From Chloroflexota bacterium (GTDB lineage: Bacteria; Chloroflexota; Dehalococcoidia; Lucifugimonadales; UBA3495): a stretch of DNA of 64,000 bases. The position numbers were made by a program, and so were the translations under genes. The notes under the pieces are model-generated. The model was not told where the DNA came from. It did no database searches and worked only from the letters and a program-made list of their open reading frames with translations. Position 1 is the first letter of the stretch. Each line of letters begins with the position of its first letter. The stretch lies in NCBI GenBank assembly GCA_026710825.1, contig JAPOQH010000089.1, positions 1-64,000 on the forward strand, written 5' to 3'. Below, piece after piece: positions 44,821 through 54,900 of the stretch.

Positions 44821-47103
44821 TCAGATGATGCCCTCTGCGAGGCGCAGCGCTTCCACGTCGAACGGTATGTCGTCGTAATCGCCGTTCAAGGCGGCCAGCA
44901 CGCGCTCGCCCGACAACGGGAGTTGCTTGACACGCACGCCGACTGCGTCGTACACCGCGTTGGCGATCGCGGCAGGAGGGCCGAAGCCCGGAGGCTCCGC
45001 CACGGCGCGGGCGCCGAAAGGCCCATCTTCGGCAGGGACCTTGATCAGCACGACCTCCGACTCGGGGAGATCGATAGCCAGCGGCATCAGGTAGGACGCG
45101 AACGACGGGTTGCGTACCGCGCCCGTGTCGGGATCGAACTGCTGGTCCTCGGTCAGGGCGCGGCCGATGCCCTGGACCACGCCGCCGTCCAACTGGCCCT
45201 CGACCGCCATCGGGTTGATGGCTACGCCGACGTCCTGGGCCTGGATGTAGCGGAGGACCTTGACCTGCCCGGTGCCGCGGTCGACTTTGACCTCGGCAGC
45301 CTGGGCAGCGAAGACCGGGGTGTACGGCATACTGGATAGCGAGGCTGTGCCGATAATCGGCCCGCCTCGAGAGGTGATGCTGGCCGCGGCCAGTTGGGCG
45401 AAGGTCAAACCCTGGGGCTCGTTGTCCATCACGTAAACGCGCCCGTCCTCGCAACCGAGAGCATCTTCCGGGACGCCCAGGCGTTCTGCCGCCAGCGCGA
45501 TCAGCTTCTGGACGGTTTCTTCGGCGGCGCGCTGCACCGCAGTACCCTGGCTGTACACGACGCGACTTCCGCCCGATTGGCCGGTGTAAGGGGCCATGTC
45601 AGTGTCTCGCTTGGCAACCACGACGCTGCCCATTGGTATACCCAGCGCCTCAGCGGCGATGGCGGCCAGCGAGGTATCGCTGCCGGAGATATCCGTCGAT
45701 CCGGTGAGCAGGCTCACGGTGCCGTCGTCGTTGACGCTGATGGCGGCGGTGGATGGCCCGCTGCCGCTTCGCCACTCGCAAAGGGCCAGACCCAGACCGT
45801 GTCCATCCTCCAATTGGCGGGGCCAGTCGATCTTTTCCTTGATGGCCTCGAGGGTCTCGATCAAGCCGTTGGAGGGGACCACCGCGCCGCTGACCGACAC
45901 GTCACCCTCACGCAGGGCGTTGTGCAGCCGCAGGTCGTAAGCGTCCATGCCAATTTGGTGGGCGATGTGGTCCATGTGGGACTCCACGGCGAAGGTCATG
46001 TCCGCCACACCGGAGGCTCGGTAGGAACCGACGTAGATCTTGTTGGTGTACACACCGTAGGAGCGCAGTCGGAAGTTGGGTATGCGGTACGCGCCGATGC
46101 CGTGGCCGATGCCGGAGTTGGGACCCGCCCCCAGGTATGCGCCGACGTCGAATATGGTGTACGCCTCGCGGGCAACGATGGTGCCGTCATTCATGACGCC
46201 GGAGCGGATGTAGTTGGTCACAGGCAGGCGAGGGCCATTCATGGTGAAGACCTCCTCGCGGGTGTTGACCAACTTGACGGGCCGGCCGGTCCGCATGGCC
46301 AACAGGGCGGGAAAGGCCTCAAAGGCGAGCCGTAGCTTCGCGCCGAAACCTCCTCCCAGCTCCATGGGCACCACGCGGATGCGGGACACCGGGATCTCCA
46401 GCACGGCAGCCAGGCCGGCGCGGATCTGGTACGGGCCCTGCGTGGAAGCGTATATGACCAGCCGTCCGCTGGGCTCCACGTCGGCCACGCAGGCCATGGG
46501 CTCGAGGAATCCCTGGTTGATTCCCTGGGACCGATACACATCCTCCACGACCACGTCGGCGTCGCGGAAGGCCTGCTCGACGTCGCCACGGTCGGCATCC
46601 AGAAGGGTGCTGACGTTGTGCCCCAACGTGAAACCGTACCCTTCGTAGCTCTCCAAGTCCGGATGCACGCTGGCTGCGCCTTCTCCCATAGCCGCCAGCG
46701 GATTGACCACCGACGGGATGTCCTCGTATTCGACCTTGATCAGATCGATGGCTTCCTGGGCTGTGGCCTCATCGTCTGCAGCGACGGCCGCGACGGGCTC
46801 GCCCACGAAGTTCACGACCTCGCGCGGCATGACATACCGGTCGCGAAGGGCGCCGGAGCCGAACCGTATATCTGGAAAATCGGTGCCGGTAATCACGCAA
46901 CGAACGCCGGGCAGCGCGGCGGCCGCGCTGGTATCAATGCTGACGATGCGGGCGTGGTTTCGAGTACTGGGAAGAAGCTTGCACGCCAGCATTCCCGGCA
47001 GATACACGTCGGATGCATAGGTGGCGCGTCCGGTGACCTTTTCGTAGGCATCCACGCGGGGGTGGTTCTGTTCGAGGACTTTGAACTGGGTTGTGGTGGT
47101 CAT
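44821..47103 (-). CDS. Molybdenum hydroxylase large subunit (CoxL/XdhA-like)
   Basis: 760 residues from ATG 47103. Binds the molybdopterin cytosine dinucleotide cofactor. Features: VTGRATYASDVYLPGML near the N-terminus, MELGGGFGAK at about 265, GSYRASGVADMTFA (about 365) where CO dehydrogenase would have AYxCSFR, and near the C-terminus the catalytic Glu in FGARAVAEPPG (about 700). The CO-DH form I active-site loop is absent, so it is an aldehyde-, xanthine- or heterocycle-oxidising enzyme and not a CO dehydrogenase of form I. Order in the operon is FAD subunit, 2Fe-2S subunit, large subunit. Confidence 0.9.
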   Translation of the reverse strand: MTTTTQFKVLEQNHPRVDAYEKVTGRATYASDVYLPGMLACKLLPSTRNHARIVSIDTSAAAALPGVRCVITGTDFPDIRFGSGALRDRYVMPREVVNFVGEPVAAVAADDEATAQEAIDLIKVEYEDIPSVVNPLAAMGEGAASVHPDLESYEGYGFTLGHNVSTLLDADRGDVEQAFRDADVVVEDVYRSQGINQGFLEPMACVADVEPSGRLVIYASTQGPYQIRAGLAAVLEIPVSRIRVVPMELGGGFGAKLRLAFEAFPALLAMRTGRPVKLVNTREEVFTMNGPRLPVTNYIRSGVMNDGTIVAREAYTIFDVGAYLGAGPNSGIGHGIGAYRIPNFRLRSYGVYTNKIYVGSYRASGVADMTFAVESHMDHIAHQIGMDAYDLRLHNALREGDVSVSGAVVPSNGLIETLEAIKEKIDWPRQLEDGHGLGLALCEWRSGSGPSTAAISVNDDGTVSLLTGSTDISGSDTSLAAIAAEALGIPMGSVVVAKRDTDMAPYTGQSGGSRVVYSQGTAVQRAAEETVQKLIALAAERLGVPEDALGCEDGRVYVMDNEPQGLTFAQLAAASITSRGGPIIGTASLSSMPYTPVFAAQAAEVKVDRGTGQVKVLRYIQAQDVGVAINPMAVEGQLDGGVVQGIGRALTEDQQFDPDTGAVRNPSFASYLMPLAIDLPESEVVLIKVPAEDGPFGARAVAEPPGFGPPAAIANAVYDAVGVRVKQLPLSGERVLAALNGDYDDIPFDVEALRLAEGII

Positions 47104-47152
47104 CGGTTGCCTCCGTGTCGGAGTTGGGCTGGTGTGACTCGGGGAATGCGCG

Positions 47153-47629
47153 TCAGGCGGATGCACGCATTTCGGCGGCGGCTGCCATGATCGCATCGAT
47201 CACGCGGCTATACCCCGTGCAACGGCAGAGGTTGCCGCCGATGGCGAACCGGACGTCCTCCTCAGTGGGATCGGGGTTGTCCTGCAGGAATCCGGTCGCT
47301 GACATGATCAGACCCGGAATGCAGAAACCGCACTGCAGGCCGCCGTGTTCCACAAACGCGCGTTGCACCGGGCTCAGCCCGTCAACGTCTGCCAACCCTT
47401 CTATGGTGGTTATCTCAGATCCGTGGGCGCTGTGGGCGAGAACCAGGCATGAGGTGACGGGCTTTCCATCCATCAGCACGGTACAGGCTCCGCAGTCCCC
47501 CTCATCGCATCCCTTCTTGGAACCGGTCAGGCTGGCATCGTCCCGCAGGCAATCCAGCAACGAGTAGAAAGGCTCCACCAGGAGCAGGCGGCTTTCGCCG
47601 TTTATGTTCAGAGTCAAAGGCTGTTTCAT
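47153..47629 (-). CDS. Molybdenum hydroxylase 2Fe-2S subunit (CoxS-like)
   Basis: 158 residues. Plant-type ferredoxin cluster GCDEGDCGACTVLMDG (about 43-58) and the second cluster CGFCIPG ... CRCTGYSRVI (about 100-145), both with intact Cys. Transfers electrons from Mo to FAD. Begins MKQPLTLNINGESR, 59 bp after the FAD subunit stop. Confidence 0.93.
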   Translation of the reverse strand: MKQPLTLNINGESRLLLVEPFYSLLDCLRDDASLTGSKKGCDEGDCGACTVLMDGKPVTSCLVLAHSAHGSEITTIEGLADVDGLSPVQRAFVEHGGLQCGFCIPGLIMSATGFLQDNPDPTEEDVRFAIGGNLCRCTGYSRVIDAIMAAAAEMRASA

Positions 47630-47688
47630 AGTGGGACCTCGTGGCGCATCCTTCGGCAGGCTCAGGATGAGCGGAGATGGTGGCGGTC

Positions 47689-48606
47689 TTACCAGGCGGT
47701 TTGAACGGCGAGGCGTCGGATGTCATCAAACGAGGGCGTATCGCCAGCGGTAGCTACGCCGTGCTGGAGCGTGCGCTCGGTCAGGACCCGCACCATCTCG
47801 CGGCGGTAGTCGGCTCCGCTGCGCACATCCGCAATGGGATTGCACGACTGCGAGGCCAGGCGGGCCGCCTCAGCGATGTTGGCCGCGTCGGGGGTTTGAG
47901 AGACCAGTCGGCCCTCTGCTCCATAAGCACGGAGGGGTGTGGGCGCAACCGATCCGAGAGCGATGCGGGCGGAGGCGCACGTACCGTCGTCGTTGAGACT
48001 GACCACGGAGGCAACACCGACCGCCGAAATGTCCATCGCGCCACGCGGGCTGTGCTTGATGTACAACCCGCCGGTGTTGGGAGCAGGCGGCGGTAACCGG
48101 ATCTCGGTCAGAATCTCGCCGGCTGCCAGGGCGGTGCGGCCTGGTCCGACGAACAACTCATCCAGGGGTAGCGAACGCTCTCCGGAAGGCCCAATGATGC
48201 GGCACTGCGCGTTATAGGCCAGCAAGGCCGGCAGCGTATCGCCGGCTGGCGATGCGTTGCAGATGTTGCCGGCTACGGTGGCGAGGTTTCGGACCTGCAC
48301 GCCGGCGAACGAGGTGGCGCCGGCAGCCAGCGCCGGGTATCGGCTGCGGACCTCGGTGTTCAACTCGATATCCTGGACGCTCGCCATCGCGCCGATCGAC
48401 AAGCCATCGTCAGGATTCCAGTTGATGTAGTCCAGTCCCGGGACGTGCTGCATGCAGACCACGGACTCGGGACGCCAAACGCCAGTGCGCCAGCGAACCA
48501 AGAAATCGGTGCTGCCGGCAACCAAGCGGGTTTTGTCCCCGTGCTCGGCCAGCATTTGGAGCGCCTCATCCACGGAGTGCGGCTCAAGGTAGTCAAATCG
48601 AGCCAT
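47689..48606 (-). CDS. Molybdenum hydroxylase FAD-binding subunit (CoxM-like)
   Basis: 305 residues. FAD-binding motifs LVAGSTDFLVRW (about 28-39) and ATVAGNICNASPAGD (about 111-125). CO dehydrogenase FAD-binding C-terminal domain follows. It is the first gene of the operon, expressed from the promoter at 48684-48713. Confidence 0.92.
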   Translation of the reverse strand: MARFDYLEPHSVDEALQMLAEHGDKTRLVAGSTDFLVRWRTGVWRPESVVCMQHVPGLDYINWNPDDGLSIGAMASVQDIELNTEVRSRYPALAAGATSFAGVQVRNLATVAGNICNASPAGDTLPALLAYNAQCRIIGPSGERSLPLDELFVGPGRTALAAGEILTEIRLPPPAPNTGGLYIKHSPRGAMDISAVGVASVVSLNDDGTCASARIALGSVAPTPLRAYGAEGRLVSQTPDAANIAEAARLASQSCNPIADVRSGADYRREMVRVLTERTLQHGVATAGDTPSFDDIRRLAVQTAW

Positions 48607-48683
48607 CGGGCCCTCCCCTCCCGGCGCTGTTGTTCGTCTGGGAACTGAGTCAGCGGGGTTTCCTGCCGCGCCGGATGCGTCGG

Positions 48684-48713
48684 ATTATAGGGTTGGGCGG
48701 TGAACGTGGTCAA
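48684..48713 (-). promoter_or_regulatory. Sigma70-like promoter of the molybdenum hydroxylase operon
   Basis: On the minus strand -35 TTGACC (48713-48708) and -10 TATAAT (48689-48684, perfect) are 18 bp apart. The leader to the ATG at 48606 would be about 70 nt. It lies downstream of the fusion gene's terminator-like hairpin, so the hydroxylase can be transcribed separately. Confidence 0.65.
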
Positions 48714-48818
48714 CGGCGCGCGGGTCGCTATAGCCAAACAGGATCGCCACGTTTGGCCAGAAATTACAAACCGGTCTCGGGAGGACGCCGCCGCCATGCA
48801 GCGTCGAAAATAATGCAA

Positions 48819-48843
48819 GGGGGCGGATCCGAGACCCGCCCCC
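48819..48843. terminator. Hairpin after the three-domain fusion gene
   Basis: GGGGGCGG / CCGCCCCC arms with inner TC/GA pairs. It lies 24 bp beyond the stop at 48867 of the minus-strand fusion gene and before the promoter at 48684-48713. No T run, but its position fits termination. Confidence 0.55.
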
Positions 48844-48866
48844 ACGTAAGCGTGTTTGTGCGCCGA

Positions 48867-50969
48867 CTAGCGGCCGTTGCCGTAGGGCTGGATGAGGACG
48901 CGCAGTGTGCCGTCGTTCTCCTTGCGTTGCGTCAGGAGTTTGTGGCCGGCCTGCTCCGTCCAGTAAATGACGTCGTATATGTTCAACGCGTCGTGGAGTA
49001 TGGCCTCGATGAATGAGGTGCGGTCGTACTCCATCTGGCGGCTCAGGGCGGCGATGACGCCGGCGCAGTTTTTGCCGCGCCCGTCGATCACGGTCCATCC
49101 GCTTCCGTTCTGGTGGCCGTTGCCGTTGCTGATGCCATTGCCATTGTGGCCGGCGCCCACGGGAGCGCGGACGTCGATCTGGCCGCTCTTGCGCAGATCA
49201 AGCTGTTCCTTGAAGTAGGCGACTGCCTCCCACGCGACGGCCCGATCGCGTTCGCCGCTGGAGCAAACCGCCCCGCGGACTCCAACGATGTCGGGATTGA
49301 TGCGAGCCAGCTCGTCAAGGTTATCCAGCTTCAGGTGGCCGCTGAGCGCGGTGCTCAATCCGGCCGCCTTGGCCTCCATGACCATATCGCGCAGGACGGG
49401 CTCGGGCATGAAGTCGAACAGGTTACGCCCGTCCTTGGTCAGCGTGTCGATGAGCAACCCGTCGCACTCGCCGTCTTTGGCGAGCCGCACCATCAGATGC
49501 GGATCGAGTCCGCCCTCGAACAGCAGGTTGTCCGCGAACAGGGAGCCGATGAGTTTGGTCTCGGCGTTGCCGATGGCAGCGCGAGATTCGCGCAGAACCT
49601 CGACGGCGGTTTCGTAGTCGGCAACCCGGAATCCCACTTTTACGGATGTGGCATCCATCATCGTTGCCGCGTGCACGGCCATGGCGACTGTGCCGGGCTG
49701 GTTGGGAACCACGCCGAGCGTAACGCTGACGTGCTTGTGGGGAGGGATGATTTCCCGCACTTCCCGCACCAAGCTGGGATGCGCGGAACCCACCAATGCT
49801 TCCTGCAGGTTTTTCAGATCGATGATGTCGGCGCCGCCCCGGTCGGCTTCCAGCGCCTCAGCCTTATCCTGGGCGCTGACCAGCAGCATCATGCCGGACC
49901 CACCGAGATCGAGGTGACGGCCGGGCTGGCGGTCTCCGTTGAGCCAAGGCGCATGGGGGCGACCGTGGATGACCTCGCGTTGCGGTTCGCGAGAAGCGGT
50001 CGGGCGCGGAATCAGGGGCTCGAGTTCACGCCAAAGTGCGCTCTTTTGCTCGTCGTTGAGATCAGACAACGGCGCGCGGACGCTGCCGCCAGCCATGCCC
50101 ATCATCTCGCCCCAGGCTTTGCACATCGACACGGGCAGCGCGCCGCCGGTCCTCTTCATGGTGCCGCCCCACCACTTGTCGGACAGCGCTTTGATGTCCT
50201 TGAGATGGCGGTTGTAGAAGTCCATGTCAAGATCGCCGGTGGTGGCTTTCTCGATGAACTGGACGTAGTAGTTATGCAACGGGGTGTCGAAACGCCAGTC
50301 GGAGGTGTTGGCGAACATCACCTGCTGGTGGAATCCCAACTCCCTGGCCTTGTGGAATATCCACTCGTCCGGGGTGCTGATGATGGCGTCGCGCCCGACC
50401 AGCAGGTGGGTCTCTATGGAGATCTGCTGGTTGAAACTCGCTTCCTTGACACCTACCACGTTGGGAATGTCACAGAGGCGCTTGAGGCCCTGGGGACTGA
50501 TGGTGATGCCGAACTGCGGGGAGTTGTAGAACATCATCGCCAGATCGGTGCTGTCGGCTACCTCGCGTACAAACTCGACGACCTGGTCCTCGGTCTTGGT
50601 GACCATGTAGGAGGGCGCGATGATCAGGAGATCAAAGCCCGCCTGCTGCGCGTGGTCAGCCAACGCGATGCTCTCCTTGAGCGAGGTGTCGGTAACATGG
50701 GCTCCGATCAACCAGAGGCCCGCCGCTTCATCGGCGACGGTGTCCATGACATGCCGGCGTTCGGCCTCGGTGAGGCTCCAGAATTCACCCATGTTCCAGG
50801 TGCAGCCACCACCTCGGACGCCGAGGCTCTGGACATGGCGCACGTTGCTCCGGAGACCTTCCGTATCGACCCGATTATCGGGAGTGAAAGGAGTGACCAG
50901 CGTGGTCCACTGCCCCTTGAGGTTTTGCCATGCCCATTCCTGGGCTTCATGCTTGCGGTAACCGGCCAT
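48867..50969 (-). CDS. Three-domain fusion: DapA-like aldolase + MfnB-like synthase + TusA-like domain
   Basis: 700 residues. Residues about 14-325 are a dihydrodipicolinate synthase/N-acetylneuraminate lyase-like TIM barrel: Tyr148 in FYNSPQ and Schiff-base Lys175 in VVGVKEAS. The usual GTTGE motif is changed to TWNMGEF (57-63). Residues 359-590 match (5-formylfuran-3-yl)methyl phosphate synthase MfnB (DUF556): Lys386 in GGADIIDLKN, Lys444 in TSVKVGF and Lys512 in LTKDGRNLFDF fall at the spacing of the catalytic lysines 27, 85 and 155 of the methanogen enzyme. A Gly/Asn/His linker (about 603-624) precedes a TusA-like domain (625-695) with Cys635 in DGRGKNCAGV. Start ATG 50969 (MAGYRKHE). The combination is not one I know as a described protein. 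It lies upstream of the molybdenum hydroxylase operon. Function unknown. Confidence 0.8.
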   Translation of the reverse strand: MAGYRKHEAQEWAWQNLKGQWTTLVTPFTPDNRVDTEGLRSNVRHVQSLGVRGGGCTWNMGEFWSLTEAERRHVMDTVADEAAGLWLIGAHVTDTSLKESIALADHAQQAGFDLLIIAPSYMVTKTEDQVVEFVREVADSTDLAMMFYNSPQFGITISPQGLKRLCDIPNVVGVKEASFNQQISIETHLLVGRDAIISTPDEWIFHKARELGFHQQVMFANTSDWRFDTPLHNYYVQFIEKATTGDLDMDFYNRHLKDIKALSDKWWGGTMKRTGGALPVSMCKAWGEMMGMAGGSVRAPLSDLNDEQKSALWRELEPLIPRPTASREPQREVIHGRPHAPWLNGDRQPGRHLDLGGSGMMLLVSAQDKAEALEADRGGADIIDLKNLQEALVGSAHPSLVREVREIIPPHKHVSVTLGVVPNQPGTVAMAVHAATMMDATSVKVGFRVADYETAVEVLRESRAAIGNAETKLIGSLFADNLLFEGGLDPHLMVRLAKDGECDGLLIDTLTKDGRNLFDFMPEPVLRDMVMEAKAAGLSTALSGHLKLDNLDELARINPDIVGVRGAVCSSGERDRAVAWEAVAYFKEQLDLRKSGQIDVRAPVGAGHNGNGISNGNGHQNGSGWTVIDGRGKNCAGVIAALSRQMEYDRTSFIEAILHDALNIYDVIYWTEQAGHKLLTQRKENDGTLRVLIQPYGNGR

Positions 50970-51153
50970 TTCAGTCAGCCTCCTACAGCAGATTCATCCA
51001 TACATCAATATCGGGACAGGCCGAAGGCATGCCCGATTCACTGGCGATAGTGTAAGCGGGCGGGCGGGACGCCGTCAATAAACGAGCGTGCAGCGGAGCG
51101 GTGGAGGCTCAACGTCAACTCGTTTGCGCCGTCGATTTAGCGCATTTTGGCCA

Positions 51154-51978
51154 TCAGGCAGGGGCGGGACTGGCCGGTTGGCAACCTGGGCAGTACCACG
51201 TGCTCCGGTTGCGCACCTTGAGGAGTTGAACCTCCGTATCGCATTGCGGACAAAGGAGACCGGGTGCGCGTGGAATAGTCCAGGGCGCCAGCGCGGTTGG
51301 CGGGTCAGGCCAGTCGGCATCCCGGGCGGCGGCATAGGCTACGGTGGACCTGGTGAGAGCGTCGACTATTCCGAAACGCAGTCGGGAAAGTTCATCGTGG
51401 TTGAGAGTGTTCGCGGCCCGCTCGGGGTGGATGCCCGCGACGAACAACGATTCGTCCGCATACAGGTTTCCCAAGCCAGAGATGACCGATTGCTCGAGCA
51501 ACAGGGCTTTGACGGGCGCTTTCCGCTTGGCCAAGGCGTCCGCCAGGGCCTCTTCCGTGAACGATGATTCCAGCGGTTCCGGCCCCATCTTCGGCATGGC
51601 GTCCGCCGGATCAGCCAACAACCAGAGATGCCCGAACTTGCGGGGGTCGATGAACCGCATCTCGCGGCTGCCGTCCAGTGGGAAGGTGTGCCTGACCATG
51701 GGCGGGGGTTCACGGTCGGCGTCGTGGATCCGCAGGCTGCCGGTCATGCCCAGGTGCAGCACCAGGTGCTGTTCGTCGTCCAACGGCGCGACAAGGTACT
51801 TGCCCCGTCGCTTGAGATCGACAACGCGGCGGCCCGCGACGCCCTCAATGAACTCACCAACCGAGGGCTCATGCACGGTGCGGGCCCAGGTGATTTCAGG
51901 CACGCCCAGTTGACTCCCAACGATCCCAGAGCGGATGAGATATTGACGGGTGTTTTCGACCTCCGGTAATTCCGGCAT
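51154..51978 (-). CDS. mutM: Formamidopyrimidine-DNA glycosylase
   Basis: 274 residues. N-terminal PELPEVE with catalytic Pro2 and Glu3, ISGLGNLYADESLF helix-two-turn-helix (about 165-178), and a C-terminal zinc finger CPQC...CPGC (about 245-268). It excises oxidised purines. The start is 5 bp after the stop of ileS, so the two are co-transcribed. Confidence 0.95.
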   Translation of the reverse strand: MPELPEVENTRQYLIRSGIVGSQLGVPEITWARTVHEPSVGEFIEGVAGRRVVDLKRRGKYLVAPLDDEQHLVLHLGMTGSLRIHDADREPPPMVRHTFPLDGSREMRFIDPRKFGHLWLLADPADAMPKMGPEPLESSFTEEALADALAKRKAPVKALLLEQSVISGLGNLYADESLFVAGIHPERAANTLNHDELSRLRFGIVDALTRSTVAYAAARDADWPDPPTALAPWTIPRAPGLLCPQCDTEVQLLKVRNRSTWYCPGCQPASPAPA

Positions 51979-51983
51979 GCCAG

Positions 51984-54900
51984 TTAGCCCGAGGCAACCC
52001 GCTGCACGCCCAGGGTGACTTCCATACCTTCCACCTTGGCGGTTTCCGCATGGGCTTCGTCGACAGGAAGTTGCGGCAACAGGGATTCGCTCAGCGTCTC
52101 CTGCTTGATGTAGTCCCCGTGGGTGGTCATCACACGAGCGACATCGTCTGGCCCCTGATAGTAGGTGACGATGTGGTCGGTGATTTCGAATCGAGCGCCC
52201 TTCCTGAGGTTCTGAATGCGGTGGGCGAGTTCACGGGCCAAGCCTTCATCGGCGAGTTCCGGTGTGATGGTGGCGTCCACTGCGACCATGTAGCCGGCCT
52301 CAAGTGCGGCCGAATACCCATCGACGGAAACCACTGAATCGCCGTCGTCACCCGCGGCGGATTGCACCTGGGAGTACAGGTCCTGTTCACCACCATCGGC
52401 ACGGAGGCTCTTGATGTTCAGTTCCTCGAGAATCTGCTCTGCCACCCAATCCAGGTATTTGGCCTCGTCCGGCGTTCGCGTCCGCACCACGACCGACGCC
52501 AAAGGTTGGCGCACTTTCAGACCGGCCTTGCTGCGGGCAGCCCTGCCCATGCTGGAAACGCGAATGGCCAGCCGGGTGGCGTCCATGATGGTCTCGTCGA
52601 TGAGCGACGGATCCGCTACCGGGTAATCCGTCAGGTGCACGCTGTCGGGAGCGTCCGGGTTGAATTTCAGTTCGAGGTTCCGGTACATCTGCTCGGACAC
52701 GAACGGCGCCAGCGGGGCCATGAGGCGGGCCACAGTGGTCAGACAGGTGTAGAGCGTAGCGTAGGCGCCCATCTTGTCGGCGTCGGCTTCGCTCTTCCAG
52801 AACCGGCGGCGGGAACGGCGGACATACCAGTTCGACAGCACGTCGATGAACTCGGCGATGCGCCGGCCTGCGTCGGTTGGATTGTAGTTGTCGAGATGGC
52901 CGTCCACCACCTGGACCAACTGGTTCAACTCGGCCAGTACCCAGCGATCGAGTTCCGCCTCAGGTCGCCAGTCGCCGGGAATCTGCGACGGTTCGAATTC
53001 GTCAATGTTGGCGTAGTTGGTGAAGAAGGAATACACGTTCCACAGCGTCAACAACACCTGCCGGAGAGTTTGCTGGACCAGGCGGTCCGAGAACCGGCGC
53101 GGTTCGCCAGGGTGAGAGGCGGTGAACAGATACCAGCGCAGGGCGTCGGCGCCGTGGGCATCCAGGATTGAATCGGGTTCGACGATGTTGCCCAGGCGCT
53201 TGCTCATCTTGCGGCCGCGGCCGTCCAGAATGAGGCCGAGGCAGATGACGTTGCGATACGCGATGTCATCCTGCATCAGCGTGGACAGGGCATGCAGGCT
53301 GTAGAACCAGCCGCGCGTCTGGTCAACGGCTTCGCAGATGTAATCGGCCGGCAGGCGACCGTCTTGCTCGATTTCCCGGTTCTCGAAGGGATAGTGCCAT
53401 TGGGCGAGCGGCATCATTCCCGAGTCAAACCAGCAGTCCATCACCTCGGGGATGCGCCGGAGGGCGCCCGGGCACGAATCGCTGGAACAGGGCCAGGTCA
53501 CATCGTCAACGTACGGTCGATGGAGGTCCAGATCGTCCAGGTCCTCGCCGGACCGCTCCGCCAGTTCCTTGACGCCGCCGACGCAGTCCATCGCACCGCA
53601 GTGGTCGCACTGCCAGATGGGTATCGGTGTTCCCCAGTACCGCTCCCGGGAGATGGCCCAGTCCACGTTGTTGCGCAGCCATTCCCCGAACCGGCCCTCG
53701 CGGATGTGTTCAGGGTACCAATTAATCCGGGAGTTGTTCCCCACCAACTGGTCCTTGACCGCGGTGGTGCGGATATACCAGGAGGTCTTGGCATAATAGA
53801 GGAGCGGGGTGTCGCAACGCCAACAGAACGGATACGTGTGCCGGTAGATGCCCTGGTGGTATAGGAGGCCGCGTTCGGTCAGGTCCGCGGCGATTTCTGG
53901 GTCGGCGTCCTTGACGAATTTGCCGGCGAATGGATAGCTGCCGGTGATGATTCCCTGGAGATCAACGGGCTGCACGAACGCGAGTTGGTGTTCCCGTCCC
54001 AACCCCAGGTCCTCGTCGCCGAACGCCGGCGCGATATGGACGATCCCGCTGCCGTCGTCCATGCTAACGAAGTCGGCAGACACCACGCGAGTAGAATAGC
54101 TCTCGGCATCCTCCAACGCGGTTTGCCCGTCAACGCCAGCGACGAATTGACGGATCGGAGCGCCGTACCTGGTGGCGTCATATAGCGGGCGGTAGGAGAG
54201 GCCCACCAATTCGCTGCCTTTGACTTCCTGCGCGACCGTGTAGTCGCCGGTCAGGACTTCCAGTAGCGCCGTGGCCAGCGCCATCCTGATGGTTTGCCCG
54301 TTGTCGTCGGTTGTTTCCACCACCGAATAGTCGGCGTCAACGCTCACCGCCAGCGCGGTATTGCCGGGCAGCGTCCAGGGAGTGGTGGTCCAGGCGAGGA
54401 AGTAGGACGGAATGTCCGGCGTTGCGCCGCCGATCCATTCGTTGGCTTCGAATTTTACGAATACGGACGGATCCGGCGTGTTTTCCCGGTATCCCAGCGC
54501 AACCTCGTGAGAGGAAAGGCTCGAGACGCAACGCGGGCAGTGGGGAGCGCCCCTCCGGTCCTGGTACAGCAGACCGCGGTCCCACAGCCTCTTTAGAATC
54601 CACCACCCGGTTTCGATGTAGTCGTTTTCGAGCGTGACGTACGGGTCATCCATATCGACCCAGTAGCCGATGCGGTCGGTCATGACCTCCCACTCTTTCA
54701 CGTACCTGAAAACGCTTTCACGGCAACGTCGGTTGAATTCGGCGATGCCGAATTCCTCGATCTCCCGCTTGGTGGAGATGCCCAATTCCTGCTCTATCTG
54801 GAGTTCGACGGGCAACCCGTGGGTATCCCAGCCGCCCTTGCGGATGACGCGGCAGCCTTTCATGGTTCGATAGCGGGATATGACGTCCTTAAAGACGCGG

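Noticed and set aside
44821..48606. CO dehydrogenase as the identity of the molybdenum hydroxylase
   Set aside because: The AYxCSFR active-site loop of form I CoxL is not present.
49113..51050. 645-residue plus-strand ORF opposite the three-domain fusion gene
   Set aside because: The minus-strand protein shows catalytic motifs of known families; the plus frame has none.
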